Assembly (NCBI GenBank): GCA_046263195.1
Contig: JBHELG010000084.1
Span: forward strand, 37,573 to 101,572
Length of the DNA stretch: 64,000 nt
Source: JBHELG01 sp046263195
GTDB lineage: Bacteria; Actinomycetota; Nitriliruptoria; Nitriliruptorales; JAHWKO01
Direction: 5' to 3'
The notes under the pieces were generated by a model that ran no database searches, was not told where the DNA came from, and was given only the letters and a program-made list of their open reading frames with translations. The translations under genes and the position numbers were made by a program. Below, piece by piece: positions 43,998 through 52,001 of this stretch; within the stretch, counting starts at the first letter, position 1, and every line of letters starts with the position of its first letter.

Positions 43998-46900
43998 ATG
44001 GCCCAAACCGCCACGTCTGTTCACGATGCGCTGTGGTACAAGGACGCCATCATCTATGAGGTGCATGTCCGAGCCTTCCACGACAGCGACGGGGACGGTA
44101 TCGGTGACTTCCGGGGCCTCACGGAGAAGCTCGACTACTTGCAGGACCTGGGGGTCACCGCTCTGTGGCTGCTGCCCTTCTACCCTTCGCCACTTCGGGA
44201 TGACGGCTACGACATCGCCGACTACACCGGGGTTCATCCCAGCTACGGCACCGTCCGCCACTTTCGCACGTTCTTGAACGAGGCGCACCGGCGCGGCTTG
44301 AAAGTCATAACCGAGCTTGTCGTCAACCACACCTCCGATGAGCATCCGTGGTTCAAGCGAGCGGTGCGTGCAAAGGCCTCCTCGAAGCACCGCAACTTCT
44401 ACGTCTGGAGCGCCACGGCCCACAAATGGCAGGAAGCGCGCATCATCTTCCGGGACTTCGAGCATTCGAACTGGACCTGGCACCCGGAGGCCGAGGCCTA
44501 CTACTGGCACCGCTTCTACTCCCACCAGCCAGATCTGAACTTCGACAACCCGGCCGTCATGGAGGCGATAAAGCGCGTCCTCGACTACTGGCTCGACCTC
44601 GGTGTGGACGGCATGCGGCTCGACGCGATCCCCTACATCTACGAGCGCGAGGGCACGAACTGCGAGAATCTGCCCGAAACCCACGCTGCTCTCAAGGAGC
44701 TGCGAGCGCACCTCGACAAGCACTACTCGAATCGCATGTTCCTTGCGGAAGCGAACCAATGGCCCGAGGACGCCGCCGACTACTTCGGTGACGGCGACGA
44801 GTGCCATATGGCCTTCCATTTCCCGCTCATGCCGCGGTGGTTCATGGCGGTACGGATGGAGGACCGCTTTCCGATCATCGACATCCTGCAGCAGACCCCA
44901 GCTATACCCCCGAGCTGCCAGTGGGCCGTGTTCCTCCGCAACCACGATGAGCTCACGCTCGAAATGGTCACGGACGAGGAACGCGACTACATGTATCGCA
45001 CGTACGCCCACGAGGCGCGCTCACGCATCAACCTCGGCATCCGCCGCCGCCTCGCCCCGCTGCTGGGCAACAGTCGCCGTCTCATCGAGTTGATGAACGG
45101 GCTGCTCTTCTCGATGCCTGGGACGCCCGTCATCTACTACGGCGACGAGATCGGTATGGGGGACAACATCTTCCTCGGCGATCGCAATGGCGTGCGAACA
45201 CCGATGCAATGGAGTGCCGACCGCAATGCCGGCTTCTCCCGAGCGAACCCCCAACAGCTCTACCTGCCGGTGATCATCGACCCCGAGTATCACTTCGAGA
45301 CCGTCAACGTCGAGGCGCAGCAGAACAACCCGTCCTCATTGCTGTGGTGGATGAAACGGATGATCGCGCTGCGCAAACAGCACCAGGTGTTCGGGCGAGG
45401 TTCGATCACCTTCCTCTACCCGGACAACCCCAAAGTGCTGGCCTTCGTGCGCGAGCTCAGGAGCCGCCATCCGGGAGACGAGGAGAGGGTGCTCGTCGTG
45501 GCCAACCTCTCCCGCTTCGTGCAGGCGGTCGAGCTCGACCTGTCGACCTACAAGGGCCTCACACCAGTCGAGTTGTTTGGCCGCACGCCCTTCCCACCCA
45601 TTGGTGAACTGCCTTACTTCCTCACCCTCGGGCCTCACTCCTTCTACTGGTTCGCTGTCGAGCACGTACGCGAGGAGATCACCCTCGGCTACCGCGCGCC
45701 CGAGGACGAGATCGCCCGCGCTCCCGCCGTCACAGCCGCTTCCTATCCTGAGATCGTCACGACCTCCCGCTGGCAGGCGTTGCTGTCCGGACGCGGCGTG
45801 GCGACGATCGAGCGGGTGCTCCCCGAGATCCTGCGTACACGACGTTGGTTCGGTGGCAAGGCCCGCCACATGCAGCACGCGTCCATCGTCGAGTCCATCC
45901 CGATCGCTCTCGACGGGGACAATTGTTACCTGCTGCTCGTGCAGGTGACGTACCGGGACGGTGAAGAGGAGCGCTACGTCCTGCCGGTCGCCTTCGCCGA
46001 GGAGCAGTACGCCGGGCGCGTCATCAACGACATACCGTCGGCCGTGCTCGCGCGTCTGCGGGCGCAGAGCCCTGACGGTCAAGCCGACAGCGGCGTGCTC
46101 TTCGATGCCCTGTGGAAACGAGAGTTCGCCGCCAGCCTGCTCGAGCTCGTAGCGAGACGACGACGAGTTGGCGCCGCAACCGGAGAACTGCAGGCTCGCC
46201 CTACCCGAGCGTTCCGGGAGCTGCGTGGCGAGGGGGCTCTTGATCCGAGCGTGATGCGAGCCGAGCAGTCCAACACGTCCCTGTCGTACGGCAACCGCTT
46301 CGTCCTCAAGCTGTTCCGACGCCTTCAGGAGGGCGTGAACCCCGACCTCGAAATAGGGAGGTTCCTCACCGAGCGCACCGACTTCCGCTACACCCCACCG
46401 GTTGCGGGGTCCATCGAGTTCCGCCCCGAACGCGGTGGCGAACCCCTGACCGTGGCGATCCTCCAAGGCTTCGTACCCAACGAGGGCGACGCATGGTCCT
46501 ACACCCTCGACGTGCTCGGCCGCTACTACGAGCGGGCGATGTCGGAGACCGCAGCCCAGGTCGAGGAACAGCTCGACGTCCCACAGAAGCCGCTCGCGGA
46601 TCTGGCACAGCTCGACGTCCCTCCGGGCGCGCATGACCTGGTCGGGCCCTACCTGTCATCGGCGGAGATGCTCGGCCGTCGCACCGCCGAACTGCACCTG
46701 GCACTCGCGTCGAACCGGGAGGAGCCCGCCTTCGCTCCTGAGCCCTTCACCACCCTCTACCAGCGCTCGCTCTACCAATCCATGCGGACCCTTGCGCGGC
46801 GGACTTTCCAACTCATGCGCCGTCGACTCCGCGTCCTTGGCGAAGAGGAGCGGGCTCCTGCCGAGCGACTGCTCAAGCGCGAGGACTTCGTCGTCGAACG

Positions 46901-47411
46901 CTTCCAGGAGTTGACGACTGCGAAGATCTTCGCCACTCGTATCCGTATCCACGGCGACTATCACCTGGGGCAGGTCCTGAACACGGGCCGGGATTTCGTC
47001 ATCATCGACTTCGAGGGCGAACCGGCCCGCCCACTGGGCGAGCGACGGTTGAAGCGATCGGTGCTGCGAGATGTGGCTGGCATGCTGCGATCCTTCGACT
47101 ACGCCGCCTATGCGGGGCTGTTCGAGCAGATCGAGCGTGGCCTGGTCAGCCCGGGAGTGCACGCCGCCGAACTCGAGCGTTGGACCCGTTACTGGCAGAC
47201 GTGGGTGAGCGCTGCCTTCCTACGTGCCTACCTCGGGGCCATCGGCCAGGCGTCTCTCCTGCCTCGTGATCCGGAGATGCTGCGCCTTCTTCTCGACGTA
47301 TACCTGCTCGAGAAGGCGATCTACGAGCTCGGCTATGAGCTCAACAACCGGCCGGGCTGGGTGCGCATCCCCTTGCAGGGCGTACTCCGGCTCATAGGTG
47401 AGGAGGCCTGA
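43998..47411 (+). CDS. Trehalose synthase-maltokinase fusion (TreS-Mak)
   Basis: A 1137-residue bifunctional protein. Residues ~1-570 are trehalose synthase (GH13_16): DAIIYEVHVRAFHDSDGDGI, LPFYPSPLRDDGYDI, nucleophile region VDGMRLDAIPYIYEREG, acid/base in FLAEANQWPEDAADY, and FLRNHDELTLEMVTDEERDY. Residues ~600-1137 are maltokinase: SLSYGNRFVLKLFRR-type N-lobe, IRIHGDYHLGQVLNTGRDF with the catalytic HGD, and VIIDFEGEPARPLGERRLK. TreS interconverts trehalose and maltose, and Mak phosphorylates maltose for GlgE. The fusion is a known variant in several phyla. The reading frame is intact and the start is ATG 43998. Confidence 0.96.
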   Translation: MAQTATSVHDALWYKDAIIYEVHVRAFHDSDGDGIGDFRGLTEKLDYLQDLGVTALWLLPFYPSPLRDDGYDIADYTGVHPSYGTVRHFRTFLNEAHRRGLKVITELVVNHTSDEHPWFKRAVRAKASSKHRNFYVWSATAHKWQEARIIFRDFEHSNWTWHPEAEAYYWHRFYSHQPDLNFDNPAVMEAIKRVLDYWLDLGVDGMRLDAIPYIYEREGTNCENLPETHAALKELRAHLDKHYSNRMFLAEANQWPEDAADYFGDGDECHMAFHFPLMPRWFMAVRMEDRFPIIDILQQTPAIPPSCQWAVFLRNHDELTLEMVTDEERDYMYRTYAHEARSRINLGIRRRLAPLLGNSRRLIELMNGLLFSMPGTPVIYYGDEIGMGDNIFLGDRNGVRTPMQWSADRNAGFSRANPQQLYLPVIIDPEYHFETVNVEAQQNNPSSLLWWMKRMIALRKQHQVFGRGSITFLYPDNPKVLAFVRELRSRHPGDEERVLVVANLSRFVQAVELDLSTYKGLTPVELFGRTPFPPIGELPYFLTLGPHSFYWFAVEHVREEITLGYRAPEDEIARAPAVTAASYPEIVTTSRWQALLSGRGVATIERVLPEILRTRRWFGGKARHMQHASIVESIPIALDGDNCYLLLVQVTYRDGEEERYVLPVAFAEEQYAGRVINDIPSAVLARLRAQSPDGQADSGVLFDALWKREFAASLLELVARRRRVGAATGELQARPTRAFRELRGEGALDPSVMRAEQSNTSLSYGNRFVLKLFRRLQEGVNPDLEIGRFLTERTDFRYTPPVAGSIEFRPERGGEPLTVAILQGFVPNEGDAWSYTLDVLGRYYERAMSETAAQVEEQLDVPQKPLADLAQLDVPPGAHDLVGPYLSSAEMLGRRTAELHLALASNREEPAFAPEPFTTLYQRSLYQSMRTLARRTFQLMRRRLRVLGEEERAPAERLLKREDFVVERFQELTTAKIFATRIRIHGDYHLGQVLNTGRDFVIIDFEGEPARPLGERRLKRSVLRDVAGMLRSFDYAAYAGLFEQIERGLVSPGVHAAELERWTRYWQTWVSAAFLRAYLGAIGQASLLPRDPEMLRLLLDVYLLEKAIYELGYELNNRPGWVRIPLQGVLRLIGEEA

Positions 47412-47647
47412 AGGGTGGGAGACCGGAGGAGCGGCCTTGGAGTCGGAGCGGTCTTGGGCCCAAGACCGCGACCAGGATCGCACAAGACCGCGACGGAGGC
47501 CGGCTCAATTTTGGGGAGAGGTCGCAGTAGCGGTCTTGGGGCCTGTCAAGACCGCGACGGAGGCGGCGGGCCTGATTTTGGGGGAGAGGTCGTAGCAGCG
47601 GCCTTGGGCCTGTCACGACTGCGACGACGGTCGGGAGGGACTGGTTG
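47412..47647. repeat. Repeat-filled spacer between treS-mak and malQ
   Basis: Imperfect tandem units of 64-67 bp begin CAAGACCGCGACGGAGGC at 47483, again at 47547, and degenerately (CACGACTGCGACGACGG) at 47614. Each unit contains an arm of the dispersed repeat plus GATTTTGGGGGAGAGGTCG-like sequence. The spacer is otherwise empty, and the ribosome site GGGAGGGA near 47633 serves malQ. Confidence 0.8.
47448..47469. repeat. Perfect 22-bp palindrome of the GCGGTCTTGG family
   Basis: The left arm GCGGTCTTGGG (47448-47458) and right arm CCCAAGACCGC (47459-47469) abut with no loop, so the element is an exact dyad. It is the best-formed copy of the dispersed spacer repeat and lies 37 bp after the treS-mak stop. 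Confidence 0.85.
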
Positions 47648-49945
47648 ATGGCGGACGACCCCAGCAGCGAGCTCCGCCATCTCGCCGACCTCTACGGGGT
47701 GCAGACCTCCTACCGAGACGTATTCGGCCGGGTCCAGTCGGCAAGCGGCACCGCGCTACTCGCCACGCTGCGGGCGCTCGGAGCGCCGGTCGAAGACCTC
47801 GACGACGTGTCCGACGCGATCCGACTCCGTCGACGGGAGCTGTGGGGACGCTTACTCGAACCTGTCTCGGTCAGCTTCGACCGCTCCTCGATCCCCGTCG
47901 CCCTGCGACTCCCGCGTCGCCACGCGGGACAACACGTCACCTTCCACCTGACCCTCGAGGACGGCGGCCCCCAGACCTGGACGGAGGACCTGCAGGGCCT
48001 TGCCATGACCGAGCAGGCCGATGTCGACGGCGTCCCCCACGTCGGCCTCCAAGTGACGGTCCGCGACCTCCCCTACGGGTACCACCGCCTCGCCGTTGAG
48101 CTCCAAGGTTCTCGCGGCGAGACGTTTCTCATCGTCGCACCTCCTCGGGCCTATCCGCCTCAGGACCGGCGGGCCTGGGGATCCTTCCTGCCCTTGCACG
48201 CCGTGCGCACCCAGCGGGACTGGGGGGCAGGGGACCTCAGCGACCTCGCGGGGCTCGCGAACTGGATAGGGGAGCGGGGCGGCGCGATTGTCGGGACACT
48301 GCCGCTGCTGCCCGTCTACCTGGGAGGAAAAGCGGGAGGCACGAACTCGTGGGGGGCACCCCCGCACCCCCGGGACGGCGCCGGGGCGCCGGCCGAAGGC
48401 CGGCGGGCGGGAGGGTCGTACAGCGATCCCAGCCCCTACAGCCCCCTGTCTCGGCTTTTCTGGAACGAACTCGTACTCGACCTCACCCGTGCTCCCGAGC
48501 TCTCACGTTGCGATCCGGCCCGCGAACTCATGAGCTCCTCGCAGGTCGCAGAAGCCGTCAGCGATCTGCGCCAGCTGCGCCACGTCGACTACGAGCGCAT
48601 CGCTGAAGTGAAAGGCCGGGTCCTGGCTGCCCTGGCGCGCTGCTTCTTCGAGGAGCCGGGCGCTCGAGGCGAGGAGCTCAGCCAGTTCCTGTCTGAGCGC
48701 CCCGAGGTCGCGGACTACGCGCGCTTCCGGGGCGCCGTAGCCCGTTACGGTCCGGCCTGGTGGGAGTGGCCCGAGGAGCTGGCTCGGCGCCCAGCCACAC
48801 ATGGGGGTGGCGGCGTGACCGAGCAGTCGCTTCGTGCGACCGGCAACGGAGCGACTGCCAGCTCCCTCTCCTTCGACGACGTCGACCGGGACGAGGCCCG
48901 CGCCCACCTCTACGCACAGCTGCTCGCCCGCGAGCAGATCGCCGGGCTGGCGGTGGGCCTGCGGCGAACCGGGCTGCGCCCCTACCTGGACCTACCGGTC
49001 GGAGCCCGCGGCGACGGCTACGACGTGTGGCGTCACCGCGACGTGTTCGTCAGAGAGGCCGTCAGCGGCGCCCCGCCCGACGCCATCTTCACCGGTGGTC
49101 AGAACTGGGGCCTTCCGCCCCTGCATCCAGGACGGCTGCGCGAGCACGGCTACGACTACCTCGTCGCCGTGCTCCGCCACCACCTTCGCCTCGCGGACCT
49201 GCTGCGCATAGACCACGTCATGGGCCTCCACCGCCTCTACTGGATCCCCGAGGGGATGGATGCTCGCGACGGGGTGTACGTCCGCTACCCCGCGCAGGAG
49301 TGGTACGCGATTCTCACACTCGAATCCCACCGCCACCGCTCCTGCATCGCCGGAGAGAACCTCGGCACGGTCCCACCCGAAGTCCAGGAGGCTCTGGCTG
49401 AGCGGGGCATCCTGCGCATGTACGTCGTGCAGTACGAGACCGACCCGGACGGTGAGGACATTCTGCGTCCAGTACCCGGTGATGTGGTCGCGAGCGTGAA
49501 CACCCACGACATGCCGCCGTTCGGAGCATGGTGGGAGGCGCGCGACGTGGATGACGGGCTCGACCTGGGGCTGCTCGACCACTCCGAGGCCGAAGAGGCG
49601 CGTGTGAAGCGCAGCACCGTGCGTCGCAGGATCGTGGACCTGCTCGTCGCAGGCGGCCACATTACGGTCGAGCAGAGCCACGACCCCGCCGCGGTGCACG
49701 CAGGACTGCTCGCATGGCTGGGGGCGAGCGCAGCCCCGGTCGTCCTCGTGAACCTCGAGGACCTCTGGCTCGAGCAGCAGCCACAGAACACGCCCGGGAC
49801 ACGGCATGAGCGCCCGAACTGGCGCCGGCGGGCTGCGCTGACCCTCGAGGAGTTCGCCGACCGGCCTGAGGTCGTCGAGCCGTTGCACCGGCTCGACGCC
49901 ACCCGCAGAGGGACTGAGATGGGGAAGGCGAAACATGAGCAGTGA
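47648..49945 (+). CDS. malQ: MalQ, 4-alpha-glucanotransferase with an internal GC-rich insertion
   Basis: MalQ (GH77) moves glucan segments between maltodextrins. The ~765-residue protein has LHAVRTQRDWGAGDLSDLAG, PSPYSPLSRLFWNELVLDL, nucleophile region RIDHVMGLHRLYWIPEG, acid/base in CIAGENLGTVPPEVQEAL and SVNTHDMPPFGAWWEARD. About 30 residues of Gly/Pro/Ala-rich sequence (GGKAGGTNSWGAPPHPRDGA, APAEGRRAGG) sit between the conserved LPLLPVYLG and PSPYSP blocks, where relatives have a short acidic loop. ATG 47648 or TTG 47645 is the start. It overlaps glgB by 11 bp. Confidence 0.94.
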   Translation: MADDPSSELRHLADLYGVQTSYRDVFGRVQSASGTALLATLRALGAPVEDLDDVSDAIRLRRRELWGRLLEPVSVSFDRSSIPVALRLPRRHAGQHVTFHLTLEDGGPQTWTEDLQGLAMTEQADVDGVPHVGLQVTVRDLPYGYHRLAVELQGSRGETFLIVAPPRAYPPQDRRAWGSFLPLHAVRTQRDWGAGDLSDLAGLANWIGERGGAIVGTLPLLPVYLGGKAGGTNSWGAPPHPRDGAGAPAEGRRAGGSYSDPSPYSPLSRLFWNELVLDLTRAPELSRCDPARELMSSSQVAEAVSDLRQLRHVDYERIAEVKGRVLAALARCFFEEPGARGEELSQFLSERPEVADYARFRGAVARYGPAWWEWPEELARRPATHGGGGVTEQSLRATGNGATASSLSFDDVDRDEARAHLYAQLLAREQIAGLAVGLRRTGLRPYLDLPVGARGDGYDVWRHRDVFVREAVSGAPPDAIFTGGQNWGLPPLHPGRLREHGYDYLVAVLRHHLRLADLLRIDHVMGLHRLYWIPEGMDARDGVYVRYPAQEWYAILTLESHRHRSCIAGENLGTVPPEVQEALAERGILRMYVVQYETDPDGEDILRPVPGDVVASVNTHDMPPFGAWWEARDVDDGLDLGLLDHSEAEEARVKRSTVRRRIVDLLVAGGHITVEQSHDPAAVHAGLLAWLGASAAPVVLVNLEDLWLEQQPQNTPGTRHERPNWRRRAALTLEEFADRPEVVEPLHRLDATRRGTEMGKAKHEQ
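48320..48422 (+). repeat. GC-rich palindromic insertion within malQ
   Basis: The inserted stretch includes the exact stem CGCCGGCC (48387-48394) / GGCCGGCG (48398-48405) with the loop GAA, which on the complementary strand is a stable TTC-loop hairpin. The same type of stem (CGGCGGC GAA GCCGCCG, 32416-32432) lies in the E2 linker. Both are in frame. The outer limits of the insertion are estimated from where the family match breaks off. Confidence 0.6.
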
Positions 49946-52001
49946 CAAGACGCGAAGCGCTCGGGCTACCTCGCCACGGCGGAGGCCGAAGGAAGAGGCC
50001 AAGCCGGCCGAGGCTTCGCCCCCCCGCAAAGCGGCGCACGGCGGGTCCTCCAAGGCGACCTCGGCCATCCCCCAGGGTGGGACGCGTCTCAGCGACGACG
50101 ACCTCTACCTCTTCAACGAGGGCTCGCACCTGCGCCTCTACGACAAGCTCGGCTCGCATCTCACCAGCATCGACGGCACCGATGGGGCCTGGTTCGCGGT
50201 GTGGGCCCCCAACGCCGACCACGTGGCCGTCATCGGCGACTTCAACGGCTGGGACCCAGGCGCGCACCCCCTGCATCCGCGCGGCGAGTCCGGCATCTGG
50301 GAGGGCTTCATCGACGGAGCGGTCAAGGGTCACGCCTACAAGTACCGCATCACCTCCCAGCACGAGGACTACCGGGTCGACAAGGCCGATCCCTTCGCCG
50401 TGCATGCCGAGACTCCGCCCAGGACGGCATCGAAGCTGTGGGACCTCACCTATCACTGGGGCGATGACGAGTGGATGGCCAAGCGGGGACGCCTCAACGC
50501 GCTCGATGCGCCCACCAACATCTACGAGGTTCACCTCGGCTCGTGGCGACGAGTCGTCGAGGACGGCTCGAGATCCCTCTCCTACCGCGAGCTGGCCGAT
50601 GCGCTCGTGAGCTACGTCATTGACATGGAGTTCACTCACGTCGAGTTCATGCCGGTGACCGAACACCCGTTCTACGGTTCTTGGGGTTACCAGGTCACGG
50701 GCTATTTCGCGCCTACGAGCCGCTACGGCACGCCGCAGGACTTCATGTATCTCGTCGACTGCTTCCACCAGGCCGGGATCGGCGTCATCCTCGACTGGGT
50801 GCCCTCCCACTTTCCAAGCGACGAACACGGGCTGGCCTACTTCGACGGGACGCACCTCTACGAGCATGCCGACCCCCGTCAGGGCATCCACCCCGACTGG
50901 GACAGCTTCATCTTCAACTACGGTCGCAGCGAGGTGCGCAGCTTCCTGCTGTCGAGCGCCATGTACTGGCTCGAGCACTACCACATCGACGGGCTGCGGG
51001 TCGATGCTGTCGCATCGATGCTCTACCTCGACTACTCCCGCCAGCCCGGGGAGTGGGTGCCCAACCGCTACGGCGGCAACGAGAACCTGGAGGCTATCGA
51101 CTTCCTCCGCCGCTTCAACCGGGAGGTCTACGCGGCATATCCGGACGTGGAGACGGTTGCTGAGGAGTCCACCGCCTGGCCCATGGTGTCACGCCCGACC
51201 TACGTGGGTGGGTTGGGGTTCGGCTTGAAATGGGACATGGGCTGGATGCACGACTCCCTGGAGTACTTCGCGAGGGACCCGATCTACCGGCCTTATCACC
51301 ACAATCAGCTCACGTTCCGTGCCATGTACGCCTTCACGGAGAATTTCTGTCTGCCCCTGTCACACGACGAGGTCGTCCATGGCAAGGGGTCGCTGGCGGG
51401 CAAGCTGCCGGGCGACCGCTGGCAGCAGCTCGCCAACCTGCGGGCGCTGCTCGGCTACATGTACACCCTCCCCGGCAAGAAGCTGCTGTTCATGGGCGGA
51501 GAGCTGGGCCAGTGGAGCGAGTGGAACCACGAGACGAGCCTCGACTGGCATCTGCTCGACGACCCTGCGCACGCCGGGATACGGGCCTGGGTCGCGGCTC
51601 TCGGCCGCACCTACCGCAACGAGCCGGCGCTCCACGAGTTGGACTCCGAACCGGCAGGATTCGACTGGGTCGACCCGAACGACTGGCAGCAAAGCGTCCT
51701 GACCTACCTGCGCCGGGCCAGGTCGCCGCACGAACTGCTGCTTGTCGCCTGCAATTTCACCCCCCTGCCCCGCTTCAACTACCTCATCGGTGTGCCCCGC
51801 GGCGGCTTCTGGCGCGAGATCCTCAACAGTGACGCCACCGAATTCGGTGGTGGCGGCATCGGCAACCTCGGAGGAGTGGAAGCGGCCCCCGTTACGTCCC
51901 ACGGTCACGGCCACGCCCTCAATCTCACCCTGCCACCGCTCGCGGTAATCGTGCTGAAGGCAACGTCCGGCACCGGCGGCACCGGCGGGCCGGGTCTGTG
52001 A
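49935..52001 (+). CDS. glgB: GlgB, 1,4-alpha-glucan branching enzyme
   Basis: GlgB introduces alpha-1,6 branches. The 688-residue protein starts ATG 49935 inside the end of malQ (11-bp overlap). It has a basic, Ala/Pro-rich tail of ~50 residues (PRRRPKEEAKPAEASPPRKA) in place of the N1 domain of ~110 residues found in most GlgB, then a CBM48 region (DGAWFAVWAPNADHVAVIGD). The barrel carries nucleophile DGLRVDAVASMLYLDYSRQP, acid/base TVAEESTAWPMVSRPTYVGG and LPLSHDEVVHGKGSLAGKLP. It acts with GlgE to make branched glucan. It overlaps treZ by 4 bp. Confidence 0.96.
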   Translation: MSSDKTRSARATSPRRRPKEEAKPAEASPPRKAAHGGSSKATSAIPQGGTRLSDDDLYLFNEGSHLRLYDKLGSHLTSIDGTDGAWFAVWAPNADHVAVIGDFNGWDPGAHPLHPRGESGIWEGFIDGAVKGHAYKYRITSQHEDYRVDKADPFAVHAETPPRTASKLWDLTYHWGDDEWMAKRGRLNALDAPTNIYEVHLGSWRRVVEDGSRSLSYRELADALVSYVIDMEFTHVEFMPVTEHPFYGSWGYQVTGYFAPTSRYGTPQDFMYLVDCFHQAGIGVILDWVPSHFPSDEHGLAYFDGTHLYEHADPRQGIHPDWDSFIFNYGRSEVRSFLLSSAMYWLEHYHIDGLRVDAVASMLYLDYSRQPGEWVPNRYGGNENLEAIDFLRRFNREVYAAYPDVETVAEESTAWPMVSRPTYVGGLGFGLKWDMGWMHDSLEYFARDPIYRPYHHNQLTFRAMYAFTENFCLPLSHDEVVHGKGSLAGKLPGDRWQQLANLRALLGYMYTLPGKKLLFMGGELGQWSEWNHETSLDWHLLDDPAHAGIRAWVAALGRTYRNEPALHELDSEPAGFDWVDPNDWQQSVLTYLRRARSPHELLLVACNFTPLPRFNYLIGVPRGGFWREILNSDATEFGGGGIGNLGGVEAAPVTSHGHGHALNLTLPPLAVIVLKATSGTGGTGGPGL

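Noticed and set aside
47483..47640. CRISPR-like array or IS end in the treS-mak/malQ spacer
   Set aside because: Units of 64-67 bp are imperfect direct repeats without unique spacers, and no cas gene or transposase is near.
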